From Rhodococcus sp. 14-2470-1b (GTDB lineage Bacteria > Actinomycetota > Actinomycetes > Mycobacteriales > Mycobacteriaceae), in assembly GCF_002259415.1 (NCBI RefSeq), contig NZ_NPFY01000012.1:1-64000 (forward strand): DNA of 64,000 nucleotides, read 5' to 3'. The notes under the pieces were generated by a model. It saw only the letters and a list, made by a program, of their open reading frames with translations, searched no databases and was not told where the DNA came from. Every line of letters begins with the position of its first letter. The stretch's first letter is position 1. The translations under genes were made by a program, and so were the position numbers. Shown here piece after piece: positions 1 through 8,364 of this stretch.

Positions 1-265
1 CACGCGGGGGAATCGGGCGGCCCTGGGCGTCACGACGCATGGGCGGGGGCCCCGGCGGTGGACCCGCGGGCGGTCCGAGAGGACGCCCCTGCGCGTCGCG
101 CCTGACGCCGGGTGGAGGTCCAGCCGGACGACGCCCGGGAGGTGGCATCGGGGGACGTGGGCCCGGCGGTCGGCCAGAGGTGCCGGGGGGCACGTTCGGC
201 GGGCGCCTGGACGGGTCACGATCTCCGGAGCTACCGCCGGGGGTGTTGTCGTAGGGGGAACTCAC
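1..265 (-). CDS. ponA: Bifunctional penicillin-binding protein (PonA1-like), N-terminal part only
   Basis: This is the first 88 residues of a gene that runs off the left edge. Reading the reverse strand from a GTG at 265 gives a proline/glycine/arginine-rich segment beginning VSSPYDNTPGGSSG. It contains two copies of RRDAQGRP separated by a PPGP-rich linker. A GGAG at 274-277 lies eight bases upstream of the GTG and supports this start. Actinobacterial class A PBPs (PonA1: peptidoglycan glycosyltransferase plus transpeptidase) carry such a disordered, Pro-rich cytoplasmic N-terminus before the membrane anchor. The neighbouring DUF5318 gene on the same strand is next to ponA1 in Mycobacterium. 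No catalytic domain lies inside the window, so the call rests on the N-terminal composition and synteny. Confidence 0.7.
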   Translation of the reverse strand, partial: MSSPYDNTPGGSSGDRDPSRRPPNVPPGTSGRPPGPRPPMPPPGRRPAGPPPGVRRDAQGRPLGPPAGPPPGPPPMRRDAQGRPIPPR

Positions 266-339
266 GTACAGAACTCCAGTGGTCTTGGGCGGGCACTACT
301 CACATGGAAGACCGGGGTCGGTCAGCGCATGCGATTGTG

Positions 340-771
340 TCACTCGCTCGCTGTTCGACGGCCAGGTCCGCGAGAATTGGACCGGGACCGTCTCGGTTGC
401 TTGGGCGCGGGCACGGCGCCGAGGACATAGGACTGCACGAGGTGGTTCCAGCTGCAGGATCTGCAGACCTCCACTACGTGGACGGAGAACTCCTCCTGTG
501 TCGCGGCGAGGCGTACCAGCTCGTCCGCGGTGCGAGCGGACCCGGACAGTGGGCCCAGCTTCTCGCCGAACACCCAGGAGACGTGGGTGAGCTGTTCCTT
601 CCTGCAGATCGGGCAGACGACGTCGCTGCCACGGCCGTGGAACTTGGCGGCCCGGAGCAGATAGGGATCGGCGTCGCATACGGCGCTCACTCCTGTCCTG
701 CCCGAGTACACCTCGGCAAGCAGCGACCGTCGCTGAAGGGCGTAGTCCACCACCTGTCGCTGAAGTCGCAC
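340..771 (-). CDS. DUF5318 family protein (Rv0049-like)
   Basis: A 143-residue conserved actinobacterial protein of unknown function. The start chosen is a GTG giving VRLQRQVVDYALQRRSLL, the conserved beginning of the family; an upstream GTG at 831 would add 20 non-conserved residues. Recognisable blocks are YSGRTGVSAVCDADPYLLRA and two cysteine pairs, CPIC (in VVCPICRKEQL) and CRSC (in VCRSCSWNHL), which together look like a zinc-binding site. The tail is basic and ends in ASE, like the M. tuberculosis protein as I remember it. It lies 74 bases upstream of the PBP gene on the same strand, so the two are probably co-transcribed. There is no strong ribosome site in front of the GTG. Function is not known. 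Confidence 0.85.
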   Translation of the reverse strand: MRLQRQVVDYALQRRSLLAEVYSGRTGVSAVCDADPYLLRAAKFHGRGSDVVCPICRKEQLTHVSWVFGEKLGPLSGSARTADELVRLAATQEEFSVHVVEVCRSCSWNHLVQSYVLGAVPAPKQPRRSRSNSRGPGRRTASE

Positions 772-811
772 GAGAACCAGAGTACGTGCGGCCGCCGACG
801 GGTGGGCGCCG

Positions 812-1675
812 GTGTCGCCGCATCTGGGCAATTCGGGGACCCGAAACTATGCTCCACCTGTGCCGACGCGACTTCCGCCCTCCACCCGGGCGAGAGATAC
901 CGACCGAACTCAGGCGTGCGCCACTCTCGACGATGCACGGGCCGACGGTCAATTGTCCGAGGAGGAGCACGCGGCGCGCGTCGACCTGGCGATGGAAGCG
1001 GAGACGCTCGCGGATCTGCACTCGCTCATCGAGGACCTGCAGAACGAGACCGACCTTCCTCTCATGGCCGACTCGATCGAGCTGGCACATCCGGTTCGCA
1101 CGGCGCGGTCGTCGCGCCTGGGGTTCTTCGCGGTTGCGATTCCACTGGTGGCAGCGGCCGTCGCGATCACGTTCGGTGTCAGGTCGTGCGCCGCGGCGGG
1201 CGACCCCGTCGACACCTACGGTGAGATGGGCTACCAGAACCCCGCCATCGTGGCGGATATCGCTGCCGCGCTGCAGGCACAGACGGGCACCACCGTCGTC
1301 GACAGTCTCGGTCTGTACGACTCCTACGCGATTCTCAGGATGCCTGCGCCCGGGGCGCCGCAGAAGCAGATCACCTACGACTTCCGCGACGGTGTGCTCG
1401 AATTCGACGAGGACTGGTCGACGTCCAGGAGCGCCGATCAGCAGCAGATCGATCTCGCGACGGTCGACCTACCGAAGTTGGCTGCCGTCGTGGCCGGAGC
1501 TGCGGCGAGCCTGAATCTGTCCAGAATCGACGGCCTCAACATCCAGATGCGAGGTCAGTCCGACGGTCCCGAGGTGTTGATCAGCGCAGACAACACCGAC
1601 GAGGAAAGCGGCACCATGTCGGTCGATCCGGCCGGCAACTTCTTGTACGTGACCCCGTTCCAGTTCGGGAAGTAG
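812..1675 (+). CDS. DUF1707 domain membrane protein, first of two tandem copies (Rv0048c-like)
   Basis: 287 residues. A DUF1707 domain occupies roughly residues 27-80 (RARDTDRTQACATLDDARAD ... LSEEEHAARVDLAMEAETLADL). A single membrane segment follows at about 103-123, then an extracytoplasmic domain of about 160 residues. The protein is probably anchored with its small N-terminal domain inside and the larger C-terminal domain outside. The GTG start at 812 has GGGTGGG five bases upstream; a second in-frame GTG at 860 would still keep the whole domain. The gene is divergent from DUF5318, with 40 bases between the starts. The second DUF1707 gene follows after 7 bases. Molecular function is not established. 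Confidence 0.75.
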   Translation: MSPHLGNSGTRNYAPPVPTRLPPSTRARDTDRTQACATLDDARADGQLSEEEHAARVDLAMEAETLADLHSLIEDLQNETDLPLMADSIELAHPVRTARSSRLGFFAVAIPLVAAAVAITFGVRSCAAAGDPVDTYGEMGYQNPAIVADIAAALQAQTGTTVVDSLGLYDSYAILRMPAPGAPQKQITYDFRDGVLEFDEDWSTSRSADQQQIDLATVDLPKLAAVVAGAAASLNLSRIDGLNIQMRGQSDGPEVLISADNTDEESGTMSVDPAGNFLYVTPFQFGK

Positions 1676-1682
1676 GACTCTC

Positions 1683-2537
1683 ATGGCCGCGAAATATCGT
1701 TCCACCGCGTTCCGCGCACGCGACATCGACCGCGCGCTCACCGCGTCGGCGCTCGACACGGCCTACGCCGACGGTCAGCTGTCCTTCGGTGAGCATCGTC
1801 TGCGGAGTGAACGGGCACGTAATGCGGTGACGTTGGACGAACTGCATCGTCTGGTCAGCGATCTGCAACTCGACGTCGATCTGCCCGAGCCCGTTGCCCG
1901 ACGGTCCGCGCCGAAACCCCGCGTGTTTCTCGCTCTCGGATCCGTCGTGATCATCGCCGCCGGGTTGGCACTGTTCTTCGCGACCCGAGACTCCGGCGAG
2001 GAACCCGTTGTGGCGCAACAGGAGGCGACGGCGTCACCGACCCCGCAACTGTCGATGCCGCTGCCGGCGGATGTGACGCCGATCGTCGCCCAGCCGTTCG
2101 TCTTCGACACCCCCGCGGGTCTCGACGATTTCCGCACACGGTACATCGAACGCTTCGGAACAACCGAGGTCCTGGAGTTGAGCATTCAGGTCGACGACGA
2201 CAACCGCGCGGACGTCTACCGAGTCTCGGCCGACGGGCGTCGGGAACGCGTCTTCGTCGCGGGCGGTTTCGAGGTGTATCGCACCACCGACCTGCTGGAT
2301 CCGTCGGAGATTCCGTTCGATTGGGCTCTCGTCGATTCCGCCGTCGTGGCCGGCCTGATCGCCGGAGCACCGGCGGCCGTCGGCGTTCCCGACGCGGTTG
2401 CCGACTGGGTGACCATCGACACCGACGACGGCGTTCCGCAAATTGCAGTGACGGCGTACGACGCCGACCGTCGCGGCGGCCGGATCGTGTCGGATCTCGC
2501 GGGCAACATCGTGCGCGTCTCGCCGTACTCGGGCTGA
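1683..2537 (+). CDS. DUF1707 domain membrane protein, second tandem copy
   Basis: 284 residues with the same plan as the preceding gene: an N-terminal DUF1707 domain (RARDIDRALTASALDTAYAD ... LSFGEHRLRSERARNAVTLDEL, about residues 11-63), a transmembrane segment (about residues 80-100), a low-complexity linker, and an outer domain of about 150 residues. ATG start. The two copies are clearly diverged, so the duplication is old. Both outer domains end in a similar motif (DPAGNFLYVTPF and DLAGNIVRVSPY), which suggests the whole protein was duplicated rather than just the N-terminal domain. It is followed by the PadR operator region. Confidence 0.75.
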   Translation: MAAKYRSTAFRARDIDRALTASALDTAYADGQLSFGEHRLRSERARNAVTLDELHRLVSDLQLDVDLPEPVARRSAPKPRVFLALGSVVIIAAGLALFFATRDSGEEPVVAQQEATASPTPQLSMPLPADVTPIVAQPFVFDTPAGLDDFRTRYIERFGTTEVLELSIQVDDDNRADVYRVSADGRRERVFVAGGFEVYRTTDLLDPSEIPFDWALVDSAVVAGLIAGAPAAVGVPDAVADWVTIDTDDGVPQIAVTAYDADRRGGRIVSDLAGNIVRVSPYSG

Positions 2538-2598
2538 CCTCGTGCACCTGCGTCGGCAGGTCTCTGGTTCGTTTCATGTCCTTACATTGTGACTTGTC

Positions 2599-2620
2599 TC
2601 GATGTATGTACATATATCGA
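2599..2620. promoter_or_regulatory. Probable PadR operator
   Basis: A 22-bp inverted repeat (arms TCGATGTATGT and ACATATATCGA) with one mismatched pair and a perfect 10-bp core TATGTACATA at 2605-2614. It lies about 70 bases upstream of the PadR start. PadR regulators usually repress their own promoter through AT-rich ATGTAC-type palindromes. A related AT-rich stretch (GATACAT...GTATATG, 2624-2642) follows and may be a second half-site or the -10 region. Confidence 0.65.
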
Positions 2621-2691
2621 GCCGATACATTTTGCGTATATGCTCGGGAACCGCATCAGGTGCACGATTCACGTCGAGGGGAGAGGTAGGC

Positions 2692-3273
2692 ATGCTCGAG
2701 CTGGCAATTCTCGGTCTGCTACTTCAATCCCCGATGCACGGATACGAGCTGCGTAAACGACTGACCGGACTCCTCGGAGCATTCAGAGCGTTCTCCTACG
2801 GTTCGCTCTACCCGGCCCTGCGCCGCCTACAGGCGGACGGGCTGATCGCCGAGAACGACGGTCCGGACACACTCGTGAAGCGGCGAGCACGGCGGGTCTA
2901 CGAGCTCACACCCAAGGGCAAGCAGAGATTCGCCGAGCTCGTTGCGGACACGGGACCGCAGAACTACACGGACGACGGTTTCGGCGTGCATCTCGCCTTC
3001 TTCAGCCGGACACCGGCGGAAGCGCGGTTGCGCATCCTCGAAGGCAGACGTCGTCAGGTCGAGGAGCGCAGAGAAGGGCTCCGCGAAGCGGTGGATCGAG
3101 CCAGCGGGACGCTCGACCGCTACACCCGTCAGTTACATCAGCTCGGTCTCGAATCCAGCGAACGAGAAGTCCGCTGGCTCAACGAAGTGATCGCTGCCGA
3201 GCAGGCGGGCCCGACCGCCACGCCCAACCCGAAAAGCGTTACGAACAAAGAAGGAGAACCCGAACATGGGTGA
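2692..3273 (+). CDS. PadR family transcriptional regulator
   Basis: 193 residues. The PadR winged helix fills about residues 1-80 ([57 protein letters not shown]). A C-terminal helical dimerisation region follows (about 100-165). The ATG at 2692 was chosen because the conserved domain starts there and GGGGAGAGGTAGG precedes it; an upstream ATG would run through the operator. The last 8 bases overlap the start of ino1, so both are translated from one message. This pairing and order match Rv0047c/ino1. The upstream palindrome suggests autoregulation, and through the overlap it would also control inositol synthesis. The effector is unknown. Confidence 0.9.
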   Translation: MLELAILGLLLQSPMHGYELRKRLTGLLGAFRAFSYGSLYPALRRLQADGLIAENDGPDTLVKRRARRVYELTPKGKQRFAELVADTGPQNYTDDGFGVHLAFFSRTPAEARLRILEGRRRQVEERREGLREAVDRASGTLDRYTRQLHQLGLESSEREVRWLNEVIAAEQAGPTATPNPKSVTNKEGEPEHG

Positions 3274-4363
3274 GAACACCAACACTTCGGACGGCAACGC
3301 CATCCGGGTAGCCATCGTGGGTGTGGGCAACTGCGCCGCGTCGCTCGTCCAAGGCGTCGAGTACTACAAGGACGCCGACGAGAACGTCACCGTTCCCGGC
3401 CTCATGCACGTCAAGTTCGGCAAGTACCACGTCCGCGACGTGGAATTCGTCGCCGCGTTCGACGTCGACGCCAAGAAGGTCGGATTCGACCTCTCCGACG
3501 CGATCTTCTCGAGCGAGAACAACACCATCAAGATTGCCGACGTGCCGCCGAAGGACGTTCAGGTTCTGCGCGGACCGACCCTCGACGGGCTCGGAAAGTA
3601 CTACCGCGAGACCATCACCGAAGCCGACGGCGAGGCGGTGGACGTAGCCCAGGCGCTACGTGACGCCAAGGTCGACGTGCTCGTGTCCTACCTCCCCGTG
3701 GGATCCGAAGAGGCAGACAAGTTCTACGCACAGGCCGCTATCGATGCCGGTGTCGCGTTCGTCAACGCTCTGCCCGTGTTCATCGCCAGCGACCCGGTCT
3801 GGGCCCAGAAGTTCGTCGACGCAGGCGTTCCCATCGTCGGCGACGACATCAAGAGCCAGGTCGGTGCCACCATCACGCACCGCGTCATGGCAAAGCTGTT
3901 CGAGGACCGCGGAGTTCAGCTCGACCGCACCATGCAGCTCAACGTCGGCGGCAACATGGACTTCCTCAACATGCTCGAGCGCAGCCGCCTCGAGTCGAAG
4001 AAGATCTCCAAGACCCAGGCCGTCACGTCGAACCTGCAGCGCGAGTTCAACACCAAGGACGTCCACATCGGACCGAGCGACCACGTCGGCTGGCTCGACG
4101 ACCGCAAGTGGGCGTACGTCCGCCTCGAAGGCCGCGCATTCGGTGACGTGCCGTTGAACCTCGAGTACAAGCTCGAAGTATGGGACTCGCCCAACTCGGC
4201 GGGTGTCATCATCGACGCCGTCCGCGCCGCCAAGATCGCCCTCGACCGCGGCATCGGTGGACCGGTCATCCCGGCATCGGCCTACCTGATGAAGAGCCCT
4301 CCCAAGCAGCTCGCCGACGACGTCGCGCGCCAGCAGCTCGAAGCGTTCATCATCGACGCCTAG
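3266..4363 (+). CDS. ino1: Inositol-3-phosphate synthase
   Basis: 365 residues, the usual length of the short actinobacterial enzyme. It converts glucose 6-phosphate to 1D-myo-inositol 3-phosphate using NAD, the first step toward phosphatidylinositol, PIMs/lipoarabinomannan and mycothiol. An N-terminal NAD-binding motif is visible ([20 protein letters not shown]). The conserved family blocks [28 protein letters not shown] and [19 protein letters not shown] contain the catalytic lysines and metal-site residues. The ATG is preceded by AAGGAG. It overlaps padR by 8 bases and is followed by a four-copy palindromic repeat that may terminate transcription. Confidence 0.95.
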   Translation: MGENTNTSDGNAIRVAIVGVGNCAASLVQGVEYYKDADENVTVPGLMHVKFGKYHVRDVEFVAAFDVDAKKVGFDLSDAIFSSENNTIKIADVPPKDVQVLRGPTLDGLGKYYRETITEADGEAVDVAQALRDAKVDVLVSYLPVGSEEADKFYAQAAIDAGVAFVNALPVFIASDPVWAQKFVDAGVPIVGDDIKSQVGATITHRVMAKLFEDRGVQLDRTMQLNVGGNMDFLNMLERSRLESKKISKTQAVTSNLQREFNTKDVHIGPSDHVGWLDDRKWAYVRLEGRAFGDVPLNLEYKLEVWDSPNSAGVIIDAVRAAKIALDRGIGGPVIPASAYLMKSPPKQLADDVARQQLEAFIIDA

Positions 4364-4370
4364 CCCTCAC

Positions 4371-4520
4371 GTGAGTGGAGCGGAGTCTGCGGGTCACTCC
4401 GCAGGCTCCGCTCCCGGTAGTCTGCGGGTCACTCCGCAGGCTCCGCTCCCGGTAGTCTGCGGGTCACTCCGCAGGCTCCGCTCCCGGTAGTCTGCGGGTC
4501 ACTCCGCAGGCTCCACTCAC
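4371..4520. repeat. Four-copy 35-bp palindromic tandem repeat between convergent genes
   Basis: Units of 35 bp start at 4386, 4421, 4456 and 4491. The core of each is CTGCGG-GTCACT-CCGCAG, a six-bp stem with a six-base loop. The whole array is framed by a perfect inverted repeat, GTGAGTGGAG (4371-4380) and CTCCACTCAC (4511-4520). The right arm runs four bases into the end of the reverse-strand reductase gene, including its stop codon. The position between convergent genes and the hairpins fit a bidirectional terminator/REP-like element. Confidence 0.8.
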
Positions 4521-5572
4521 AAGGCGAGGGTCACTTCGTCGCCGTCGGTGCGTTCGGTGCAGATCAGCATTCCGTCGGGCGCGTGTGCTGCAGGAACCCG
4601 GCAGGTGCCGCAGAAACCCTGACGGCAGGAGTACGCGACGTCGGGGCGCAACGGCATGACCGCGTCCAGTATCGACTTATCCGCCGGGACCGTCACTCTT
4701 TGGCCGGTGCGAGCGAGGACTACCTCGAATTCGACGCCGTTCACAATCGGTGGCGCCGAGAACCTTTCGAAGTGAAACTCCGACTCCGGGTCGACTCCGC
4801 GTTGCAGTGTGCCGATCATCGGCATCGGTCCGCACGCGTAGATCGCCGCTCCCGGCCGCGATCCTTCCAGCAGCATCTCCGACGTCGGGATTCCGTCGAC
4901 ATCGTCGGTTCGAAGCGTCACCGCGTCGCCGAACTCGTCGAGTTCACCCAGGAACGGCAACGACTCTCGGCTTCTACCCGTGTAGACCATCGACCAATCG
5001 AGGCCCAGTCGGTAGGCCAGCCTCATCATCGGGAGAATCGGTGTGATGCCGATCCCGCCCGCAACGAAATGCAGACTGTCCGCGGGTGATCCGAAACCGG
5101 GAACCGCGAATGCGAACGCGTTTCGCGGACCTCGGACGGTCAATCTGCTGCCGACCTCCAGGTCGTGCATCTCGATCGATCCGCCGCCACCGTCCGGAAT
5201 ACGCCGCACTGCAATGCGATAGCGGGTGCTGTCCGCTGGATCTCCGCACAGAGAGTACTGACGCAGCCTCCCCGAGGGCGTCTCGACGTCGATGTGTGCT
5301 CCTGCGCGCCAGGACGGCAGTTCGCCGCCGTGTGCGGCCGACAGAACGAAGCTGACGACGTTCTCGTCGAACGCCTCGATGCGACGCTCGGAGACGACGA
5401 CCTCGAGTCGTCGATCGTCCGTCGCGCCCACGAATTCTTTACGATGCAGTAGACGCATCGTGCCCATGTGCGCGTTCATGACCCGTTCCAGCACTCGCAG
5501 GAGCGGGTCCCGTTCGTGACGACCGTAGAGGTCACCGGGCATCGTGGTCGGTACAGGTAGCTGGAGGTTCAC
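4517..5572 (-). CDS. VanB/phthalate dioxygenase reductase-type flavoprotein with C-terminal 2Fe-2S domain
   Basis: 351 residues. Order of domains: flavin-binding barrel with RQYSLCGD (the RxYS flavin motif), NAD-binding domain with GGIGITPILPMM and YACGPMPMI, then a plant-type ferredoxin domain with SCRQGFCGTC and a distal ICTE cysteine. It should pass electrons from NAD(P)H through flavin and 2Fe-2S to a partner oxygenase or desaturase. The start is taken as the GTG at 5572, whose GTGA overlaps the stop of the upstream gene; an ATG at 5542 is the alternative. It is the last gene of a three-gene operon. The partner may be the upstream PF10118 protein, but that is inference. Confidence 0.85.
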   Translation of the reverse strand: MNLQLPVPTTMPGDLYGRHERDPLLRVLERVMNAHMGTMRLLHRKEFVGATDDRRLEVVVSERRIEAFDENVVSFVLSAAHGGELPSWRAGAHIDVETPSGRLRQYSLCGDPADSTRYRIAVRRIPDGGGGSIEMHDLEVGSRLTVRGPRNAFAFAVPGFGSPADSLHFVAGGIGITPILPMMRLAYRLGLDWSMVYTGRSRESLPFLGELDEFGDAVTLRTDDVDGIPTSEMLLEGSRPGAAIYACGPMPMIGTLQRGVDPESEFHFERFSAPPIVNGVEFEVVLARTGQRVTVPADKSILDAVMPLRPDVAYSCRQGFCGTCRVPAAHAPDGMLICTERTDGDEVTLAL

Positions 5573-6447
5573 GGCAGTGCCGATCGGGCAGCGGGAGACT
5601 TCGCCAGATAGGCGACGGCTTGCGCGGTGTCGCCCTCGTCCTCCGGGGTGTACGACGGTTTCAGGTACCGTGCAACGCCTTTCGTCATCTGGGCGAGCGA
5701 CGGGAGCGATCCTCTGCGCATCGCACCCAACCATTGCAGCCACAGGACGAGGTAACCCCGGTCGGTCAGCGTCGGATCCTGGCGGACGATGAATCGCGTG
5801 CCGCGCAGCATCAGCACGATGAAGCCGACGAAAGCGATGAGCATCGAGAAGTTTCGCCGGAAGTACCCGACGCCGAAATACGTTGCGACGTCGTGGGCGA
5901 CGTTGCGGTGCTCCACTTCCTCGGCACCGTGCCAGCGATAGAGATCCACCATCGCGGGGTCGCCGTCGAAGTCGTCCCATCTCGAGTTCAGCGCGTAGTC
6001 GCCGAGGAAGGCCGTCAGGTGCTCGATCGCGCCGATCATCGCGATTCGTCCGACCAGCTGCTGCTTCTGGGCTCTCGCCGACAGCGCCGGCCGAGGCCCG
6101 AGCACCTTGCGCATCAAATACTCGGAGTGCGACGTGAACGGCCTCGGATCGACGCCGTGTGCGTCGAGGTAGTCGTACAACACCACATTGTGCGTCTCGG
6201 CATGCATGGCTTCCTGCCCGATGAAGCCGAGGACGTCCTCGCGCAGTTTCGCGTCGGCGATCAGTGGGAGGGCTTCGGTGTAGGTGGCGCAGAACCACCG
6301 CTCTCCCTCGGGGAGAAGCAGATTCAACGCGCTGAGACTGTGCGAGGCAATGGGCTCGTTCGGCATCCAGTGCAACGGAGTCTCCGACCAGTCGAAGGCG
6401 ACGTTCCGTGCCTGCAAGGACACTTCACCGGGGTCGTGTTCGTTCAC
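5569..6447 (-). CDS. PF10118 metal-dependent hydrolase family protein
   Basis: 292 residues, mostly helical and rich in His/Glu/Asp. Likely metal ligands are in GQEAMHAETHN and WHGAEEVEHRNVAHDV, spaced like the carboxylate/histidine helices of ferritin-like di-iron proteins. A hydrophobic stretch (MLIAFVGFIVLML) suggests membrane association. PF10118 is annotated as predicted metal-dependent hydrolase, but its activity is not settled. Being next to a dioxygenase-type reductase suggests it could be an oxygenase partner. The ATG lies 23 bases inside the end of the upstream hydrolase gene, and its stop overlaps the reductase GTG, so translation is probably coupled through all three genes. Confidence 0.75.
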   Translation of the reverse strand: MNEHDPGEVSLQARNVAFDWSETPLHWMPNEPIASHSLSALNLLLPEGERWFCATYTEALPLIADAKLREDVLGFIGQEAMHAETHNVVLYDYLDAHGVDPRPFTSHSEYLMRKVLGPRPALSARAQKQQLVGRIAMIGAIEHLTAFLGDYALNSRWDDFDGDPAMVDLYRWHGAEEVEHRNVAHDVATYFGVGYFRRNFSMLIAFVGFIVLMLRGTRFIVRQDPTLTDRGYLVLWLQWLGAMRRGSLPSLAQMTKGVARYLKPSYTPEDEGDTAQAVAYLAKSPAARSALP

Positions 6448-7342
6448 GATCGATCCTTTCCACGAACTTCGTTGTTTCGGCGGCGACGAGAGCCGGGTTC
6501 TTCAGGGGGAGCCAGTGCCCGGAACGGACATCGGTGCGGCTGACCCGCGACACCCACCGCTCGATGCCGTCGAACGATGCGGGTCTGATGGCAGGGTCTC
6601 GTCGCGTGACCAGCAAGTGGACCGGGACGTGTGTGTACCGCTCAGTCGGCCGCAGGACCTTCTGGAGGACGTTGGCGCGGTAGATGCGCAACCCGTCGAC
6701 CATGTCTCGGTTGAGCGTCGGCGCGATATGGAGATTTCGCTTGTCCACGCGTTCGACGATGCGCAGCAGCAACGACCAGATCCAGCGCCTACCGAATATG
6801 CGGAAGAAGGTTCGCGACAGCGGCCCCGACATGAAGAACAGCGTGTAGGCACCTGAAACCAGCTGGGTCAGTTTCTGCCACAGTGCCTTCGAGCTCTTCG
6901 GCGTCGACTGCAGCCACATTCCCATGTGGTCGAGGCTCGGACCCGAGATCGAGGTGAACGACGCGATTCTGGTGTCGGCGCCCGGCTCGCAGATTGCCTC
7001 CCACACCTGCACCGATCCCCAGTCGTGAGCGAGAACGTGCACCGGAATCGACCCCGCCACTACGTCGACGACGGCCATGAAGTCCGCGGCCAACTGTTCG
7101 AGTTTCATCTCCGTGACCGTGCCGTCACCGAAGGATTCGCCGTGACCGCGCGTGTCGTACGTGACGACGTGGAACTTGTCGGTCAGCAACGGGACCACCG
7201 CGTCCCACAGGTGATGGGTGTCCGGCCAACCGTGCACGAGCACCAGCACCGGGCCGTCGAGGTTACCGAATTCCTGCACGTAGAGCCCAGCACCGTCGAC
7301 GCGCACGGTGCGTGTTCGGTCGCGCGCCTTCTCGATGGTCAT
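6425..7342 (-). CDS. Alpha/beta hydrolase (epoxide-hydrolase-like)
   Basis: 305 residues. The fold motifs are in order: oxyanion HGWPDTHHLWD near residue 38, DTRGHGESFG, the nucleophile elbow AHDWGSVQVW (Asp in the G/HxD position, as in epoxide hydrolases and dehalogenases), and a C-terminal SGHWLPLKNP histidine. The aspartate nucleophile favours epoxide hydrolase-like chemistry rather than a serine esterase. The ATG at 7342 has GGGGAG six bases upstream; a longer in-frame extension to 7432 would cover the promoter region. First gene of the operon, divergent from the TetR gene at 7495. Confidence 0.8.
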   Translation of the reverse strand: MTIEKARDRTRTVRVDGAGLYVQEFGNLDGPVLVLVHGWPDTHHLWDAVVPLLTDKFHVVTYDTRGHGESFGDGTVTEMKLEQLAADFMAVVDVVAGSIPVHVLAHDWGSVQVWEAICEPGADTRIASFTSISGPSLDHMGMWLQSTPKSSKALWQKLTQLVSGAYTLFFMSGPLSRTFFRIFGRRWIWSLLLRIVERVDKRNLHIAPTLNRDMVDGLRIYRANVLQKVLRPTERYTHVPVHLLVTRRDPAIRPASFDGIERWVSRVSRTDVRSGHWLPLKNPALVAAETTKFVERIDRERTRPR

Positions 7343-7376
7343 GCCCACTCCCCGCCTGTTCCCGTCGCTCCGTCCC

Positions 7377-7410
7377 GTACCGATAGTACGTTTAACGTTA
7401 CCGCCGGTAC
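7377..7410. promoter_or_regulatory. Possible TetR operator in divergent promoter
   Basis: Inverted arms GTACCG (7377-7382) and CGGTAC (7405-7410) enclose an AT-richer stretch with the palindrome TAACGTTA at 7393-7400. It is in the 152-bp region between the hydrolase operon and the TetR gene, where an operator is expected. The arms are short and not centred on the inner palindrome, so support is modest. Confidence 0.35.
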
Positions 7411-7494
7411 GCCATTGCTGTGAACTCTCCACAATCTCCGCGAAGGTGTCAAGACACGACCGCCTCCACCTGGGGCGACACCTAGAATGACCAG

Positions 7495-8181
7495 ATGCCT
7501 ACCTCGCGAGATTCCGAAGCCCGTAGAACCAGGGCACGTGAGGAGTTCGTCGACGCAACGTTCAGGGTCATCGACGCGCACGGACCGAACCCGAGCATGA
7601 ACGACATCGCTCGAGAGGCAGGTGCCACCAAGCCGAGGCTGTACCGGCAGTTCGCGGACAAGGCAGATCTGTACAGCGCCGTGGCACAGCGCATGGCCGA
7701 CGAGGTCTACACGCTCGCCGTATCCGACTTCAACTTCCTGCTCGACGCACCGGTGTCCGCGCTACGACATGCGATCTCCGGTTACGCGGATGTGGTGGGA
7801 CGCCACCCCAATGTCTTCCGGTTCCTCGCCCAGTCCAGGTCCACACCGGAGGATCCTGCAGTCGCTCCGCCCCTCGACATCGGACGTGACATCGCGACAC
7901 GCTTCGCCACCGTCGCGAAGACGATTCTCGATTCGGTCGACGCCGACACCTCGGGCATCGAATACGCGTGCCGCGCCGCCGTCGGGGCTCTCCTGGCCGC
8001 CACCGACCTCTGGTTGGACGACACGGAACTCGACGCAGGCGACTTCGTCGACCAACTCACGGCACTGGTCTGGGGACTGCTCGACGCATTCCTGCAGCGC
8101 AAGGAAATCGACCTCGACGGCGACGTGCCGATCTTCATGACCCTGGCAGAGCTCAAGGCAGGAGCGGAGCCGGCGGAGTGA
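7495..8181 (+). CDS. TetR family transcriptional regulator
   Basis: 228 residues. The N-terminal TetR helix-turn-helix (about residues 12-58) reads TRAREEFVDATFRVIDAHGP then NDIAREAGATKPRLYRQFAD. The C-terminal ligand domain is helical. It is divergent from the three-gene hydrolase/PF10118/reductase operon, the usual arrangement for a local repressor. The ligand cannot be read from the sequence; a lipophilic substrate of the operon is the natural guess. Confidence 0.85.
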   Translation: MPTSRDSEARRTRAREEFVDATFRVIDAHGPNPSMNDIAREAGATKPRLYRQFADKADLYSAVAQRMADEVYTLAVSDFNFLLDAPVSALRHAISGYADVVGRHPNVFRFLAQSRSTPEDPAVAPPLDIGRDIATRFATVAKTILDSVDADTSGIEYACRAAVGALLAATDLWLDDTELDAGDFVDQLTALVWGLLDAFLQRKEIDLDGDVPIFMTLAELKAGAEPAE

Positions 8182-8187
8182 CCCCCG

Positions 8188-8364
8188 TCAGGCTCGGATT
8201 TTGCGCACCACGTAGGTCAGGGCGGCGAGGAGGCCGAGGAGAACGACGGAGGGCCAGACGGGCGGATCTCCACCGAGAATGCCCGCGACTGCGGCGATGA
8301 AAGCCATCAGTGCGAAGAAACCGAGAATGCCGGCGAGGATCTGCAGGTGGTCCTGAGCGGTCAT
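8188..8364 (-). CDS. Small membrane protein downstream of sugar permease genes
   Basis: A 58-residue protein starting MTAQDHLQILAGILGFFALM and ending YVVRKIRA. It has two hydrophobic segments (about residues 8-30 and 37-53) joined by a GGDPPVWP turn. Its ATG overlaps the stop of the MalG-like permease as ATGA, so it is translationally coupled to the transporter, and its tail is basic. It could be a small accessory subunit of the importer. No known function is recognised. It is easily missed because it is shorter than 60 codons. Confidence 0.7.
   Translation of the reverse strand: MTAQDHLQILAGILGFFALMAFIAAVAGILGGDPPVWPSVVLLGLLAALTYVVRKIRA

Noticed and set aside
112-1224. Long forward frame across the PBP and DUF5318 region
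   Set aside because: Composition is arginine/glycine-rich without domains, and it is antisense to two well-supported genes.
5573-6298. Long N-terminal extension of the ferredoxin reductase
   Set aside because: This part lies entirely inside the PF10118 gene in another frame and has arginine-rich composition typical of an out-of-frame shadow.
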